Origin: Ilex aquifolium
Taxonomy: Eukaryota > Streptophyta > Magnoliopsida > Aquifoliales > Aquifoliaceae
Direction: 5' to 3'
NCBI GenBank assembly: GCA_951799425.1
Contig: OX637398.1
Location: 17,866,270 to 17,930,269 of the forward strand
Length of the DNA stretch: 64,000 bases
The notes beneath the pieces were generated by a model that searched no databases, was not told the origin of the DNA, and worked only from the letters and a program-made list of their open reading frames with translations. Positions 23,160-35,363 of the stretch are shown in pieces (positions within the stretch are counted from its first letter, which is position 1; the number at the start of each line of letters is the position of its first letter). The position numbers were made by a program, and so were the translations under genes.

Positions 23160-24430
23160 TTTGAACCTAAATTATATCTACTTGCTAGGAAATCATCATG
23201 TTTTGTCATTCTTGTTAATATTACCTTGTTCTAAAATATATTATGGTTGGGTAAACTCTAAATCTTTTCTTATGCCTTCAAACCCTAGTTTACAAAGGAG
23301 ATGTGTTTTTCTCTTGATTTCTCCTTTGCTCTTGATTCCCGAACTTAAATATTATTTATTCTAAGCTATGTTATGGGTGGGTGACCACCAAATCCTTTTG
23401 GTATGCCCTTGAAATCCTAGTTTTCAAGGGAGAGGTGTTTTCTCTTTATCTTGCCCTTGTCATTGATTTCAAACCTTGATAGTCGTTTGTTATCGATTCC
23501 AATATATGATTATTACTTTATCTCTGATTCCAAGCTTGATATCCGTTGTTATTGATCTCGAGACTTAATTGTTTCCTTGTCCTTAATTTCCTAAGCTTAA
23601 TGATCCATTTGTTCTTGATATCTCAATTTGATATGCACTTGGTAGTGACTATAACCCTGGTGATTCAATTATTCTCAATATTCAATACTTGCTATTCTTT
23701 ATTCTTGATCTCCAAGCTTAATATTCATTTGCTCTTGATAGCCAAATTTGATATTGATTTGATTGATTCTAACTATTGTAATTCATGTATTCTTGATATT
23801 CAATACTTGACATCCTTTGGTTCTTGATTTCAAGACTTGGTTGTTCCTTTGTTTTTAATTTCCCCAGGCTTGATGATCCATTGGTTCTTGATAGCCAAAT
23901 TTAATATTCAATCGTTATTGATTCTAACCCTTGTCATTCATTTATTCTTGATATTCAATACTTCATATTCATTGGTTATTGATTTCAAGATTTGACATTC
24001 AATTGCTCCTGACTTCAATACTTGATATTCCTTCGTTCTCGGTTCCAAAACTTGAGACTTATTAGTTCTTGATTACAAAGTTTGATATGTCTTTGTTATT
24101 GACTCCAAGACTCGATTGTTACTTTGTTCTTGATTTCAAGCCTTGATTGGTTCTTATTTTGATTCCAAAGCTTGATATGGGTTTGTTATGGAATTCGAGA
24201 CTTGATTGTTCCTTTATTTTGGATTCCAAAAACTTGAGATTCATTTGTTATTAATTTCAAACCTTGCTTGTTCTTTTGTTCTTGATTTCCAAGCTTGATA
24301 GCCATTTATTCTTGACTCCAAAGCTTGATTATTTATTTGCTCATGAATTAAAAATTCTAATGATTGGTATTGACCAATAAACTGGTATTTTCGATGATAT
24401 TATGTTAATTTTTCTTAAATTATTTCGTTG
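23160..24430. repeat. Degenerate short tandem repeats replacing pol in element C
   Basis: About 1.2 kb in the place of RT, RNase H and most of integrase. From about 23460 on it consists of degenerate units of roughly 50-60 bp built on phrases such as TTCTTGATTTCCAAGCTTGA and TATTCATTTGTTCTTGAT. No coding signature on either strand. I do not recognise its source. Confidence 0.7.
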
Positions 24431-24439
24431 GAAAAATGT

Positions 24440-24783
24440 ATGTGGATTTGTGTCACACAAGAAGGGCGTGTTTCGATTCGGCAAGAAGGAGAAGTTAGCG
24501 CCAAGATATACCGGACCGTTTGAAGTGATCAAAGCGGTAGGCAATGCGGCGTATCAACTTCGACTACCAGCCCAGCTATCCGGAGTACATGACGTGTTCC
24601 ACGTGTCCATGTTGAGAAGGTGCTCCGTAACAAAGTTATCAGATTGGTGAAGGTTTTGTGGTAACACCACGGAGTGGAAGGAGCTACATGGGAACCGGAG
24701 CAAGAAATGCGGGAGAAGTATCCATATCTGTTTGCTACTTGAGGTAAGTTTCGAGGACGAAACTTTCTTTAAGGGGGGTGGAT
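24440..24783 (+). pseudogene. pol: Integrase C-terminal fragment and polypurine tract of element C
   Basis: The frame around KKGVFRFGKKEKLAPRY, then TGPFEVIK and VHDVFHVSMLRR is the GPF C-terminal region of gypsy integrase. It is followed by the same run-out as in element B (GTTTCGAGGACGAAACTTT) and the tract AAGGGGGGTGGA at about 24771-24782, adjoining the 3' LTR at 24784. Confidence 0.85.
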
Positions 24784-26982
24784 TGTAACACCCCGCATTT
24801 TCTTTTATATATGTCTATAGATATATAGTAACGTAATTATGTTTTTGAAATGCAAATATATATGTAATGATGTATGCATGAGCTACGTAGAAGATAAGAT
24901 TAGAAATAAAAGGTTAGTGGAGGTAATAGTGTATGTTGTAGAAAGTTGGAAGTATTTTGGAGTGAAATCGCATTTTTGAGATATTTTAGGTAGAAGAATT
25001 TTAGACACTGCCTTAGTGTTTGGATCATAACTTTTTATCATGATGCCCAATTGATCTGAAATTTCGACAGTAGATAGTAGACATCCAGGGTTACAAAAGT
25101 GTATCTCACGAACATTTTCCAAATCAATCTCTATATAGGCCAAAATTTCACTGGAAGTTTCAGCAGAAACTGGGATGACGTTCGAACGTGAATCGACGTT
25201 CGAACGTGAGGGAGTCCCAGTACTTTGGTGTCTGCAGAGCTCTGATGAAAATGCAAAAGTACTGGGAGCAACCAACGTTCGAACGCCAAAGTGACGTTCG
25301 AACGTAAATCAATATATTGCACTGTTGACGTTCGAACGCCAATGACGTTCGAACGTGAGTTACGAATTCTGACTTTCAGAATCGCGCACATGAGGCCAAT
25401 TCTTCCCCTATAAATACTTAAGGACACTCTTATAAGCCCCATTTCAACATTTATAACCCTAGAAAGGTTTAGAGAGGAAGAAAGAAGGGGAAAACACAAG
25501 ATCAAGGGTAGATTTGCATATTGAAGAAGATCCAATCTTCATCTTCTTCACTCAAAAACTAAAGAAGCAAGGTAGGGGATTTCTTCTCTTTCTCTTACAT
25601 TGAGGTTAGGGCTTATGTATATATGTATGTTTTTCTCTAAATGTTATATATATGATATGAAATCATCCTCTCTTAGTCTTTTGGGCAAAGATTACATGTT
25701 TTTAACAAAGTTAGGGTTGAATACCCATGAAATCTCTTTTTGTGTTTCAAAACCCTAGTTTTTTTTGGAGAGTGATGGATTTTCTTCTTAAATTCTTCCT
25801 TGATTATTGATTTTGAAACCATAGTGCTTTGTGTTGAGTGATAAAATGATGTTGTGGTTATCTCTTGTATTTTTATAATTGTTTATCGAAATTGTCATGT
25901 GATAAATTTGGGGGTTTTTAAGATATACTTGTAAATTGTGAAATTGTGATTGGTATTGTATCTCTTATGAGTGTGGGATGACCATGGGTGGCCTTTGACG
26001 AGATATCGTAGAGTGGGTAGACGTGTTGCTTGCTCCGTGTGGGTTGGCATTTCTCCTACCACTCGTAGTGGGGTTAGTGCTTTGGTAAGACTAAACCGCT
26101 ATTGCTCACGGGTGCCATGTAAGAGGGTTAGTATACTAATACCTGGGTTGGATACGTCACTGCCATTGGTGTGGCATACGCCCTTCCTAAAGGATGGATA
26201 TCTTTGATAAGATTTGTGTGGGTGTGTGTGGGCTAGATATTACTCAATGTGTTGATTCATGGGGTTTGTCTTACATCATGTTTGAGATATATATACATAT
26301 GGATGGATTGTTGTATTATTGTGGAAAATGGTTTCCTACAAGGACTTGTGGGAGTATGGGATTCCACAAGGCCTTGTGGGAAAATGGTTTATATTCTGGA
26401 AAATGGATATGTATTGGATCTTTGTTTCTTTTACTGTTCATTTAAATTATTGTTGCTACTTAAACTTGAGATCCATTTTAAAATGCCCCTATTTTACTTC
26501 AAAGATTATGTATGTTATTTGTAAAATGAGACCGGCCATTTTATATGTTTTGATAAACCTTGTTTGGGTTTGGGAGGAATGTTGCTACGGAGCTTAGTGC
26601 TCACCCCCTACAAATTACATTTTTCAGATACGGTGCTAGAGGAGAACCTCGGAGTGGACGAGCAGGGGTATTGGGAGGCCCCATTCGAAGGAAATCTAGA
26701 TCCCGAGGTGGACATATAGAGATATAGCTTCTTTTGTACTAGACTAGAGAATTTATTTTGAGATCATGTATCGTCTAGTATTCTGTTTATTCCGCTGCTA
26801 AGTTTAAGTATAATTCTTTTGGAATGTAATTGCCATAGCTTGGCTTATTCTTTTGGGATGATATTGTAAATTCTATGGATGATGAATGGAAAAATTTTCT
26901 TATTGATGGATTATCTTAGTGCTCTCATTATGTAAATGGTTTTAGAATGTAATGTCGTCCAGGGTGTGTTTTGGGGCGTTAC
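24784..26982 (+). mobile_element. Element C, 3' LTR (last base displaced to 29097)
   Basis: TGTAACACCCC after the polypurine tract, near-identical to 19883-22082, TATAAATA at 25409-25416. It runs to GGGGCGTTAC at 26982, where solo LTR D begins. The gttac there and gttaa at 29092-29096 fit a target duplication made by D; base 29097 is then the last base of this LTR and gttct at 29098-29102 is the right target copy of element C. Confidence 0.9.
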
Positions 26983-29091
26983 TGTAACACCCCAAAATAC
27001 ACCTTGGAAGCATTACTAGCCAATCACCATTCACATCATGAGAGCACTAAATAAATCCATAAACAATAAAGTTTCATCCATCAATCATTGATATTTAAAC
27101 AAAATTCGGGCAGAGTTTCCTTTGTACGGGGAGCTCTACCCAAAACTCAACCTGTGCAATTATACTATAATTGACCACACCGAGTCCCCAGATGCATCAT
27201 AACATAAACTTTCATTCAACATATATCACATCCACACTATCATCCCAAAAGAATAGGCCAAACAATGGCATTTACATTCCCAAAAGAATTTAAACCATAA
27301 TACGCAGCGGAATTTACAAAAGATAACTAGACTACACACAGTTTCAAAAGAATATTCTAGTCTAGACAAAAGTAGGCATCAGCTCTAAATATCCCACGCG
27401 GGATCCAAGTATCCCTCTAGGGAAACCTCTCCATGGCCTGGTTCACTAGCACCGAGCTCATCCTCAGGCACAAGATCTGAAAAAGTTTAGCAGTAGGGGG
27501 TGAGCACGAAGCTCTGTAAGAAAAATCCTTCCAAACCCAAACAAGGTTTAGAAAAGTGTATAAAACGGCCGGTCTTGTTTCGCAATTAACATATATAACA
27601 TTTGAAGTAAAACAGTGACATTTAACCATGATCTCAAGTTTAAATAGCAAGAATAAATTGAAGGGATGAATAACCACAATACACCATTTCAAATCCATTC
27701 TACCATTAATCATTTCAACAAGTTCTCCAAGGAATCCCATACTTCCCGAGAATCTTATCGAAATCATTTCTGGTATAATGCACGATAACCCACACTGTAT
27801 GTCCGATACAACCCACGTTACTAATCCGTTACCATTAGTGATAGGAAAAGTTCGTATCCACACGGCGTACAAAGGCGTCTACCCACTCTAAGTGGTAGGA
27901 AAAGTTCATACCCGTGTGGCATCCGAAGACGTCCACCAGCTACATGATACCCGGCCAATAGTAAACCATGTTTGTATCGTACAATCACACAAGAGGTAAA
28001 ATACCAACCAATAATCCCCATAATCAAAAATAGCATAAAACCCCCAATTTCCTTTCAAGCAATTTCCATAAAATCCACAATTTCATCATGAGGCAATTTC
28101 AAAGAAATCATGAAGAAAAATCCAAGAGATCATGTATAATAGCCTTTCAATACTCAACACAAGCACTATAGTTTCCAAATTGAGAATAAAAGAAGAGTTC
28201 AAGAGGAAAACCCAACACTCTTGAAAACTAGGGTTTTTCAAGCAAAAGAGGGATTTCATGGTATACAACCCTAAACTTGTGTACAACATGTGAATAATTG
28301 CAAGAGAATCAAGAAACAACATACCCATAGCAAATACACATCATTAAGAGTCCAAAACATACATATATCATAACCCTAATCTCAATGTAAGTGAATGGAA
28401 GGAAAACCCCTACCTTAGATCAAGACTTTAAACTTAGAACCCAAGTTCTTGTGATCTCCTCCTTCCCTTTTCTCCCTTCTTGATCTTCCTCTAGAGTCCT
28501 AAGAGAAGTGGGTTGAGAGTGGAATGAGAGAAATGAGGAAAAATGGGAGGAAATGGTGTTATATTTCGGCCAAATCCCGATTTTTACTGTTCACAGTCTG
28601 TTTTGGGGGTTCTCCGAACTTACTGTTTTCCTTATTTTTGACCATGATACACTTTGAATCTGAAAAAGTGAAAAACATGAAAGTTGTAGATCTAGATTTC
28701 TTCGGCATTGTGTCAAAATTTCAGCTCAATCGGACCATTGTAGCAAGAGTTATGACAATTCTACGACAACTGGTCCGGAGTAGGCAGCATACCAGGAGGC
28801 GCGCCTCAGCGCCCATTTGGGCGCCCCAGCGCCCACATTCTGTCCAAAATGGCTCCCCTTTTCATTTCCAATCCAATTTTAACCCTTCCACTCTAATCCT
28901 AACTTATCCCACATACTTTTCTACATCAACCTAATTAGTTCAAGTTTTATTATGATTTATTTTGTACATTTACATACCGAAACTAATCTTTAACTACTCT
29001 TTCCTTGAGTTATACTATTTTAACATTTCAAATGAAATAATTACTAAACACCTATGTCTTTTATTTTTATATACGCATGTGGGGTATTACA
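26983..29091 (-). mobile_element. Solo LTR D (2.1 kb) at the tip of element C
   Basis: Plus-strand ends TGTAACACCCCAAAAT and GTGGGGTATTACA, so a TG...CA LTR read on the minus strand, with no primer site or polypurine tract. It carries the GGGCAGAG/GGGTCC-type cassette near its 3' end (27097-27187) and a GCGCC-rich repeat pair at 28798-28836. Flanks gttac/gttaa are a near-match target duplication. It has a partial resemblance to the other 2.1-2.3 kb LTRs. Confidence 0.87.
28798..28836. repeat. GCGCC-rich repeat pair in LTR D
   Basis: GCGCCTCAGCGCCCA (28801-28815) and GCGCCCCAGCGCCCA (28821-28835), start-to-start 20 bp, preceded by the palindrome GGCGCGCC at 28798. It occupies the same neighbourhood relative to the conserved LTR core as the other palindrome blocks. 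Confidence 0.75.
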
Positions 29092-29102
29092 GTTAAAGTT
29101 CT

Positions 29103-29753
29103 CGATAGTTAAAGAACCATGGGCAGAACTACCCTACACACGACATGAAGTTGGCGTCCATTGTCTTTGCCTTGAAGGCTTGGCGCCACTATTTGTATGG
29201 TGAGCAGTTTGAGGTGTTTTCGGATCACAAGAGTCTGAAGTATATCTTTACATAGCGGGACCTCAATATGATGCAACACATGTGGATGGAGTATTTGGAG
29301 GACTACGACTTGACTTTGCATTACCACACGGTAAGGCAAACGTGATGGCTGATGCACTCAGTCGGAAGTCACAGGGAGTCTTGGCTAGTGTGGCTTCCCG
29401 AGAGTGGCATATGCTCGAGATTATGGGACATGGCACTTTCAGGAGTTTGGTGGCTATGCCTTCCTTACTGAGCAGAGTGATCGAGTCCTAGGGGCAGGAC
29501 ACAGAGACATTGTCCATCAGGGACTGGATACAGTTGGGTATAGGTGACGAGGGCTGGGCCATTCACACGGATGGTAGTTTTCGGTTCAAGGGAAGGGTTG
29601 TGGTTGCCTAGTCTACGGATTTGAGAGAGGAGATCCTCAAGGAATTTCATTGCTCCTGTTACCCACTTTCCACAGACATCGCGGGGGCATGATGCGGTAT
29701 GGGTGATAGTGGACCGACTTACGAAGTCGACACTCTTTTTGGCAGTGCGGATG
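29103..29753 (+). pseudogene. pol: RNase H and integrase N-part, pol remnant F
   Basis: Plus-strand gypsy pol fossil: RNase H signatures [31 protein letters not shown], then DALSRKSQG between about 29130 and 29400, followed by a short stretch of integrase with VDRLTKSTLFLAV near 29706-29750. It is closest to the internal region of the minus-strand element at 62183-64000. Multiple breaks; clearly old. Interrupted at 29753 by solo LTR E. Confidence 0.85.
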
Positions 29754-31311
29754 TGTAACGCCCCAAAAATCGGGGGTCATTATTTTAACAAAATTCGGGC
29801 AGAGTTTCCTTTGTACGGGGAGCTCTACCCAAAACAAAACCTGTGCAATTATACGACATTGACCACACTGGGTCCATTTATAAGTAAACATTGACCACAC
29901 CGGGTCCATTTATCCATACTCATATAACCACATGCAATTCATCTTTTACATTACATTAAAACAGTCCATATCCACTTTGGACGACATTACTATCTAAAAC
30001 CATTCACGATCATGAGAGCGACCAAATAACTTCGTAATCAAAAGAATTTAATACACCATTTACCATAAATACAATGTCATCCAAAAGAATGTGCCCAACT
30101 ACGGCACTTCCATCCCCAAAAGAATCAGACTAATTCTGTGCAGCGGAATAACAAAATATTGGGTTTTACAAAGTCTCAATCTAGAACAAAAGAAGGTAAT
30201 GCTCTAAGCATCCACCTCGGGATCCATACTCCCGTCGATCGGAGTCTCCCAATGTACTGGCTCCTCGACTCCCAGCTCATCCTCAAGTGTATAATCTGAA
30301 ATGTGGGTAGGTAGGGGGGGTGAGCACGAGACTCTGTAGGAAAATCCTTCGTAACCCGAACAAGGTTAATAAAAGCATATGAAATGGTCGGTCTCACTTT
30401 ACAATTAACATATCTAATTTTTGAAGTAAAACAAGGGCATTTTAAAATAGATCTCAAGTTTAAGTAGCAACATTAAATTAAATGAGCAGTAACAAAAAAA
30501 CCCAGCTACAATAAATAACCATTTCCAAAATATAAACTATTTTTCCACAAGACCTTGTAGAATCCCATACTTCCACAAGTCCTTGTAGGAAACCATTTCC
30601 ACAACAATAACAGTAATTCATAACTCAAATATTCTACAACAATATGTATATGTATCTCAAACATGATGCGAGGCGAACCCCATGAATCAACACATTGAGT
30701 AATATCTAGCCCACACACACACACACAAATCTTCTCAAAGATATCCATCCTTTAGGAAGGGCGTATGTCATACCAATGGCAGTGACGTATCCAACCCAGG
30801 CATTAGTATACTAATCTTTTTCCACGGTACCCCGTGAGCAATAGTGGTTTAGTCTTACCAAAGCACTAACCCCACTACGGGTGGTAGGAAAAATGCAAAC
30901 CCACACGGAGCAAGCAACACGTCTACCCACTCTACGATATCTTGTCAAAGGCCACCCATGGTCATCCCACACTCATAAGAGATACAATACCAAACTCAAT
31001 TTCTCAATTTACAAGCATATCTCAAAAATCTCCAAATTTATCATGTGACAATTCCAATAACCAATTAAGAAAAATACAAGAGCTCACAACAACATCATTT
31101 TATTACTCAACACAAAGCACTATAGTTTCGAAATCAATAATAAAGGAAGAATTTAAGAAAAAAATCCATCACTCTCCAAAAACTAGGCTTTTCAAGCAAG
31201 AAAAGAGATTTCATGGGTATTCAACCCTAACTTTGTTCAAAAACATGTAATCCTTGCAAAAAAAAGAATAAGAGAGGATGATTTCATATCATATATATAA
31301 CATTTAGAGGC

Positions 31312-31397
<86 letters not shown>

Positions 31398-32091
31398 CCC
31401 TAACATCAATGAACAAGAATGGAAGAAAACTCCTACCTTGAATCAAAATTCCAAGTAAGAATCCAAGCTCTAGTGACCTCTTTCTTCCCTTTTCATCCTC
31501 CCTTAATCTTCCTCTACGGTTCCAAGAGGTGTGGGGTGAGAGTGGAGTGAAAGAAATGAGGGAAAATGGGATGAAATGGTGTTATAAGGTCAGCCAAATC
31601 CCGATTTTACTGTTCATAGGCTGTTTGGGTGTTCTCCAAAATTACGGTTTTGCCACTAAGAATCTCTAATTTGATCCATAAGACTATCCTAAGGTTTTTC
31701 GACGTTCTGAATTCATTTTTAATGTTATTTTAACCTAAAAATATTTATTTTTATGATTTATCTCAAAACTAAAATAAATTTACACTCGAAACACTAAAAT
31801 TACTATTTTATTCCTCCAAACTGCTAGATGGCTAAACGGCTATTCCAATTTTTTTTCGGATTTCCCATGTTCAATGATAATATTATTTTGACTTAAAAAA
31901 ATTAATATTTTTGCTTAGTTACCCTTATCAACCTTAAACACCTCCAAAAATTAAATTTCACAATCCATTTGCCTCCCGTGTATTTATTCCTACTATTACA
32001 ATTTATAGGGTTCATGCATACCTCATCACCTATGTTAGTATTTTCAAAAATAATTACTTTCTATATAAAGATAAGAGTGTGGGGGTTTATA
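29754..32091 (-). mobile_element. Solo LTR E (2.3 kb) in integrase of remnant F
   Basis: TGTAACGCCCCAAAA at 29754 to the weathered end GGGGGTTTATA at 32091. Perfect 5-bp target duplication ggatg (29749-29753 and 32092-32096). No primer site or polypurine tract, so a solo LTR. Sequence around 30750-30960 matches element C's LTR on the other strand. It holds the cassette (29784-29907) with a 32-bp direct repeat and a long (AC)n/(AT)n microsatellite (31314-31396). Confidence 0.92.
31314..31396. repeat. (AC)n then (AT)n microsatellite
   Basis: About 33 AC dinucleotides followed by about eight AT dinucleotides, inside solo LTR E. Confidence 0.97.
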
Positions 32092-32351
32092 GGATGATCT
32101 TCACACTGGAGGAATTTTGTAGGCTGTATATACGGGAGATAGTCTGGTTGCATGGGGTGCCTGTATCTATAATATCGGATCAAAATCCCTGGTTCACGGC
32201 CCATTTTTGGGAGAGTTTTCAGTGGGCCATGGGGACACAGTTGATGATGAGCACAACTTTTCATCTCCAGACGGACAGTCAATCAGAGAGGACCATCCAG
32301 ACTTTAGAAGACATGCTACGGGCATGCGTCCTAGATTTCAAGGGTAGCTGG
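32092..32351 (+). pseudogene. pol: Integrase core fragment, right part of remnant F
   Basis: The frame shows EEFCRLYIREIVWLHGVP, then a degraded SDxD segment, HLQTDSQSERT and DMLRACVLDFKGSW, the middle and end of the gypsy integrase core. It follows the right target copy of solo LTR E. Pol similarity ends near 32351; 32352-32394 is unassigned, and an LTR fragment follows. Confidence 0.85.
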
Positions 32352-32394
32352 GAAAAACCGGTTACTGGTTTATACACTTCCGTCACTGTAAGTC

Positions 32395-32479
32395 AAAAAA
32401 AGTGTAACGGTGTACGGAACCGGCAGTGAGATTCCAAACTTCGAATATCCAACAAAGACACATGGTTTATTTTAAAAAG
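32395..32479 (+). mobile_element. Family A LTR fragment, left part
   Basis: Matches the reverse complement of 4204-4262 (GGTGTACGGAACCGGC followed by ATTCC...CAACAAAGACAC), so it is a plus-strand piece of a family A LTR. It stops at aaaag (32475-32479), the target of array G; the same LTR continues at 43456. Confidence 0.75.
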
Positions 32480-35363
32480 TGTGACACCCCAAAATCCGGG
32501 GGGTCCGTTGATTACCCATCAACCCGCGGAATACCTGTAGATACCTAGTATCTCGATATCACACTGTTATGCCTCATTTACCGGGGTCCATAACTTAACG
32601 AAATTTGGGCAGAGTCTCCTTTGTATGGGGAGCTCTACCCAATACCCAACCTGTGCAATACACAATTACCAGACCCATCCGAGGTCAAATATAAAGCAAT
32701 GGCCGCACCGGGTCCATGTATAAGTAAACATTGGCCACACTGGGTCCAATTAACCATACTGAAGTCAAAACATGAAAGGCTAATCTAACAATAGTCTTTA
32801 TAAGTTCTATTACAATTATTTTACGCATTACATGCCCCAAAATATAGTTTCTAACATGTAATTACACAAAACATTAAGTAAAGCCACATGCGGCTTTCTT
32901 CAAGCATGAGGGTCCAAAATGGAGCCATCCGCCGGTGTATCTCTCCCACCTGAAATGTGTTCCCGTATAGGGTGAGCCAACGCCCAGTAGAGTATTTCCT
33001 ACAGAGGCTACTCCTCAACCTATATGCATATGAAATGTTCACATGCAACATCCATAAATCCGTAACCATTCAATCAAATAATATACAATTAAATGATGTA
33101 ATGCTATAATGTCATGCCATGAATGAGGTGAGACCCACCCATGTGCACTCAACCCGAGTCCACTCTGACTCCCTTTACATGTCAATGCCATGTATGTTAA
33201 ACCGGGCTACCTAAGCCCCATGAAATGAGATGAGACTCATGTACTCAACCCGAGCCCTCCCTGGCTCCTCAACACAATGCTAATGCCAACGTGTTTGATG
33301 TATCATGAAATGAGATGTGACTCATTTATGCACTCACCCCGAGCCCTTCCCGGCTCGACAACACAATGCAAATGTCAATGTGTACGACATGCCATGAGTG
33401 AGATGAGACTCAATCATGTAACACACCCCGAGCCTCCACCATTGGTATTACTCACCCAATAACTAATTTAAGAAAATCTCCGGGTCTTTCTTTGGGGTGG
33501 GCGTTTATGGACTTCCACCAACGGAACCCAACCGACACGGGATTTATGGACTCTTTCCACCAACGGTGCCGCGTACACCAACACACTTTATGGGCTCTTA
33601 TACCAACGGAAGTGCGTATCCGAAACACCGGGCCTTGCACCCGAGAGGTCGTCTTGCCCCTTCTTGCTAACCCCGACCCAATCTTTTTCTTCTTTTTCAT
33701 GCAACCATGCGACTCAGTTGAATAATCAATCCAACTTTCCCGAGCCCATCCACCAACCACCAAGCATGATGATTGATATATGCAACTACCCCCCCACACT
33801 CATGCAAGTTTCCCATGAATGTGACATCACCTTATGCCCAATATGTCATGAATGCCAATGAGCAATTTATCTCCATATTAGACTCCCATAATACCACATA
33901 GCTTGTGGTACAAACACCCATGCACAAACATCCCTATGACACAATGTCCATGTATGCGATGTTCCCGTGCCATGCAATGTAATGAATCATTACATCAATA
34001 ATTCAATATTCAATATGCAATGTATGCCACATGAACTACTCCAATTCATTTCATCAAATCCCATGACAATTTACATCATAAGCATGTAATTCTCACAATC
34101 TTTCACCATGCCAATATATATTAAAATCATATATCAACAATCACAAATTTTCATGTAGCTCATATCATAAACATATAACTTAACTTTATCACAATTTCAA
34201 GTATGTTATTTCAATTTTATTAAAATAACCATTTCCACCAACTTAGGCATTTTGTTGAACACATTCAAGGCAAACAATTATGGTAGCACATATCATGCCC
34301 AACTTTCATATAATTCAAGAAATTTCAATAGACAATTTCTACATAACAATTTAGGATAAAATTATTTTACCTAAATTCCACAAAAAAGGCAAGTGTAATT
34401 TTTCTAACAACCTACCCATTTTCTTCATTATTCCATAACTATATACATATAAATATGTATACATATCTATATATATACCAAGCCATAATCATAGGCATTC
34501 TAGGTAAGAAATCAACCCAAGTAGGAGAACCCCTACCTCTTGTAGCGTGAGAATCCCGTAGGAAGCTCCCAAGACCCGAAAACCCAACTCGAAGCTTGAT
34601 TTTTCCAAATCCCGATTTTTCACCTTCGGTGAAAATCTTCATTTTTGGTACTCACGCGTAGCCCTCGTCGACGTGATCACTTCTCCCTTCTAGCTCGACG
34701 GAATCCGAGCAAAGAAATACAACTCGAATCTTGTTTTTCGTACACCCCCACCCGTTCACCTTCGGTGAAACTTGTTGTTTTTGGTACCCACGCGTAGCCC
34801 TCGTCGCGTAGATAAACTTTGCCTTTTGAATCGACGAATTCCGACGGACGGAACTCTCGGAATCGGAGCGGGAAGCTTGGAGATCAAATTTTTCTCCTCT
34901 CTCCCTTCAACGTCTGAACACATACTGATTTCAGCAGAAAATATCTGCTGAAAATCAGAATTTTAAGCCTATTTATATTTTTCAATGTGTGGTTCAGATC
35001 GCGCCACACGCCCCCTCTTCGTTCGGGTTTATTTTCGTCCCGAAACGATTAAAATTCGTCCCGATTTAAGTTCAAATTATTTTCTATGAAATCTCATTAA
35101 ATTATTTTCAATTTTCTCACATTTTGTCCAAAATTTCGTTTTTGGGGTCACCCGAGACCCGACTGTCTCGTAAAACGTGAAAAATCCGACTATTTCGGAA
35201 TTTGATGAAATTTTACATGGTCACTAGATTTCGCGAGACGAATTCAACGGTGAAGTCCGTTTCGTCATCCGAGTTCTAGAAAATTCAGTTTCGCAACCCG
35301 TTCATAGTGGCAAGTTATTGTTTTGCCCCTTTGTGAATAGTTCAAATTTTCCGAGGTTTCACA
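32480..35363 (-). mobile_element. Array G, LTR copy 1
   Basis: TGTGACACCCC to GAGGTTTCACA, 2884 bp, read on the minus strand. It differs from copy 2 by one base in a G run near its start; no other difference was noticed. TATA box (minus TATAAATA) at 34970-34977 and hairpin near 34925-34958. A local duplication of the CACCTTCGGTGAAA...GTAGCCCTCGTCG segment (about 34618-34680 and 34756-34808) is present in every copy. Confidence 0.93.

Noticed and set aside
31237-31446. A frame with a long Val-Cys run
   Set aside because: Translation of the (AC)n microsatellite.
32352-32394. Possible true 3' end of the pol remnant F interior
   Set aside because: Contains a small inverted phrase (AACCGGTTACTGGTT) but no polypurine tract or LTR start; left unassigned.
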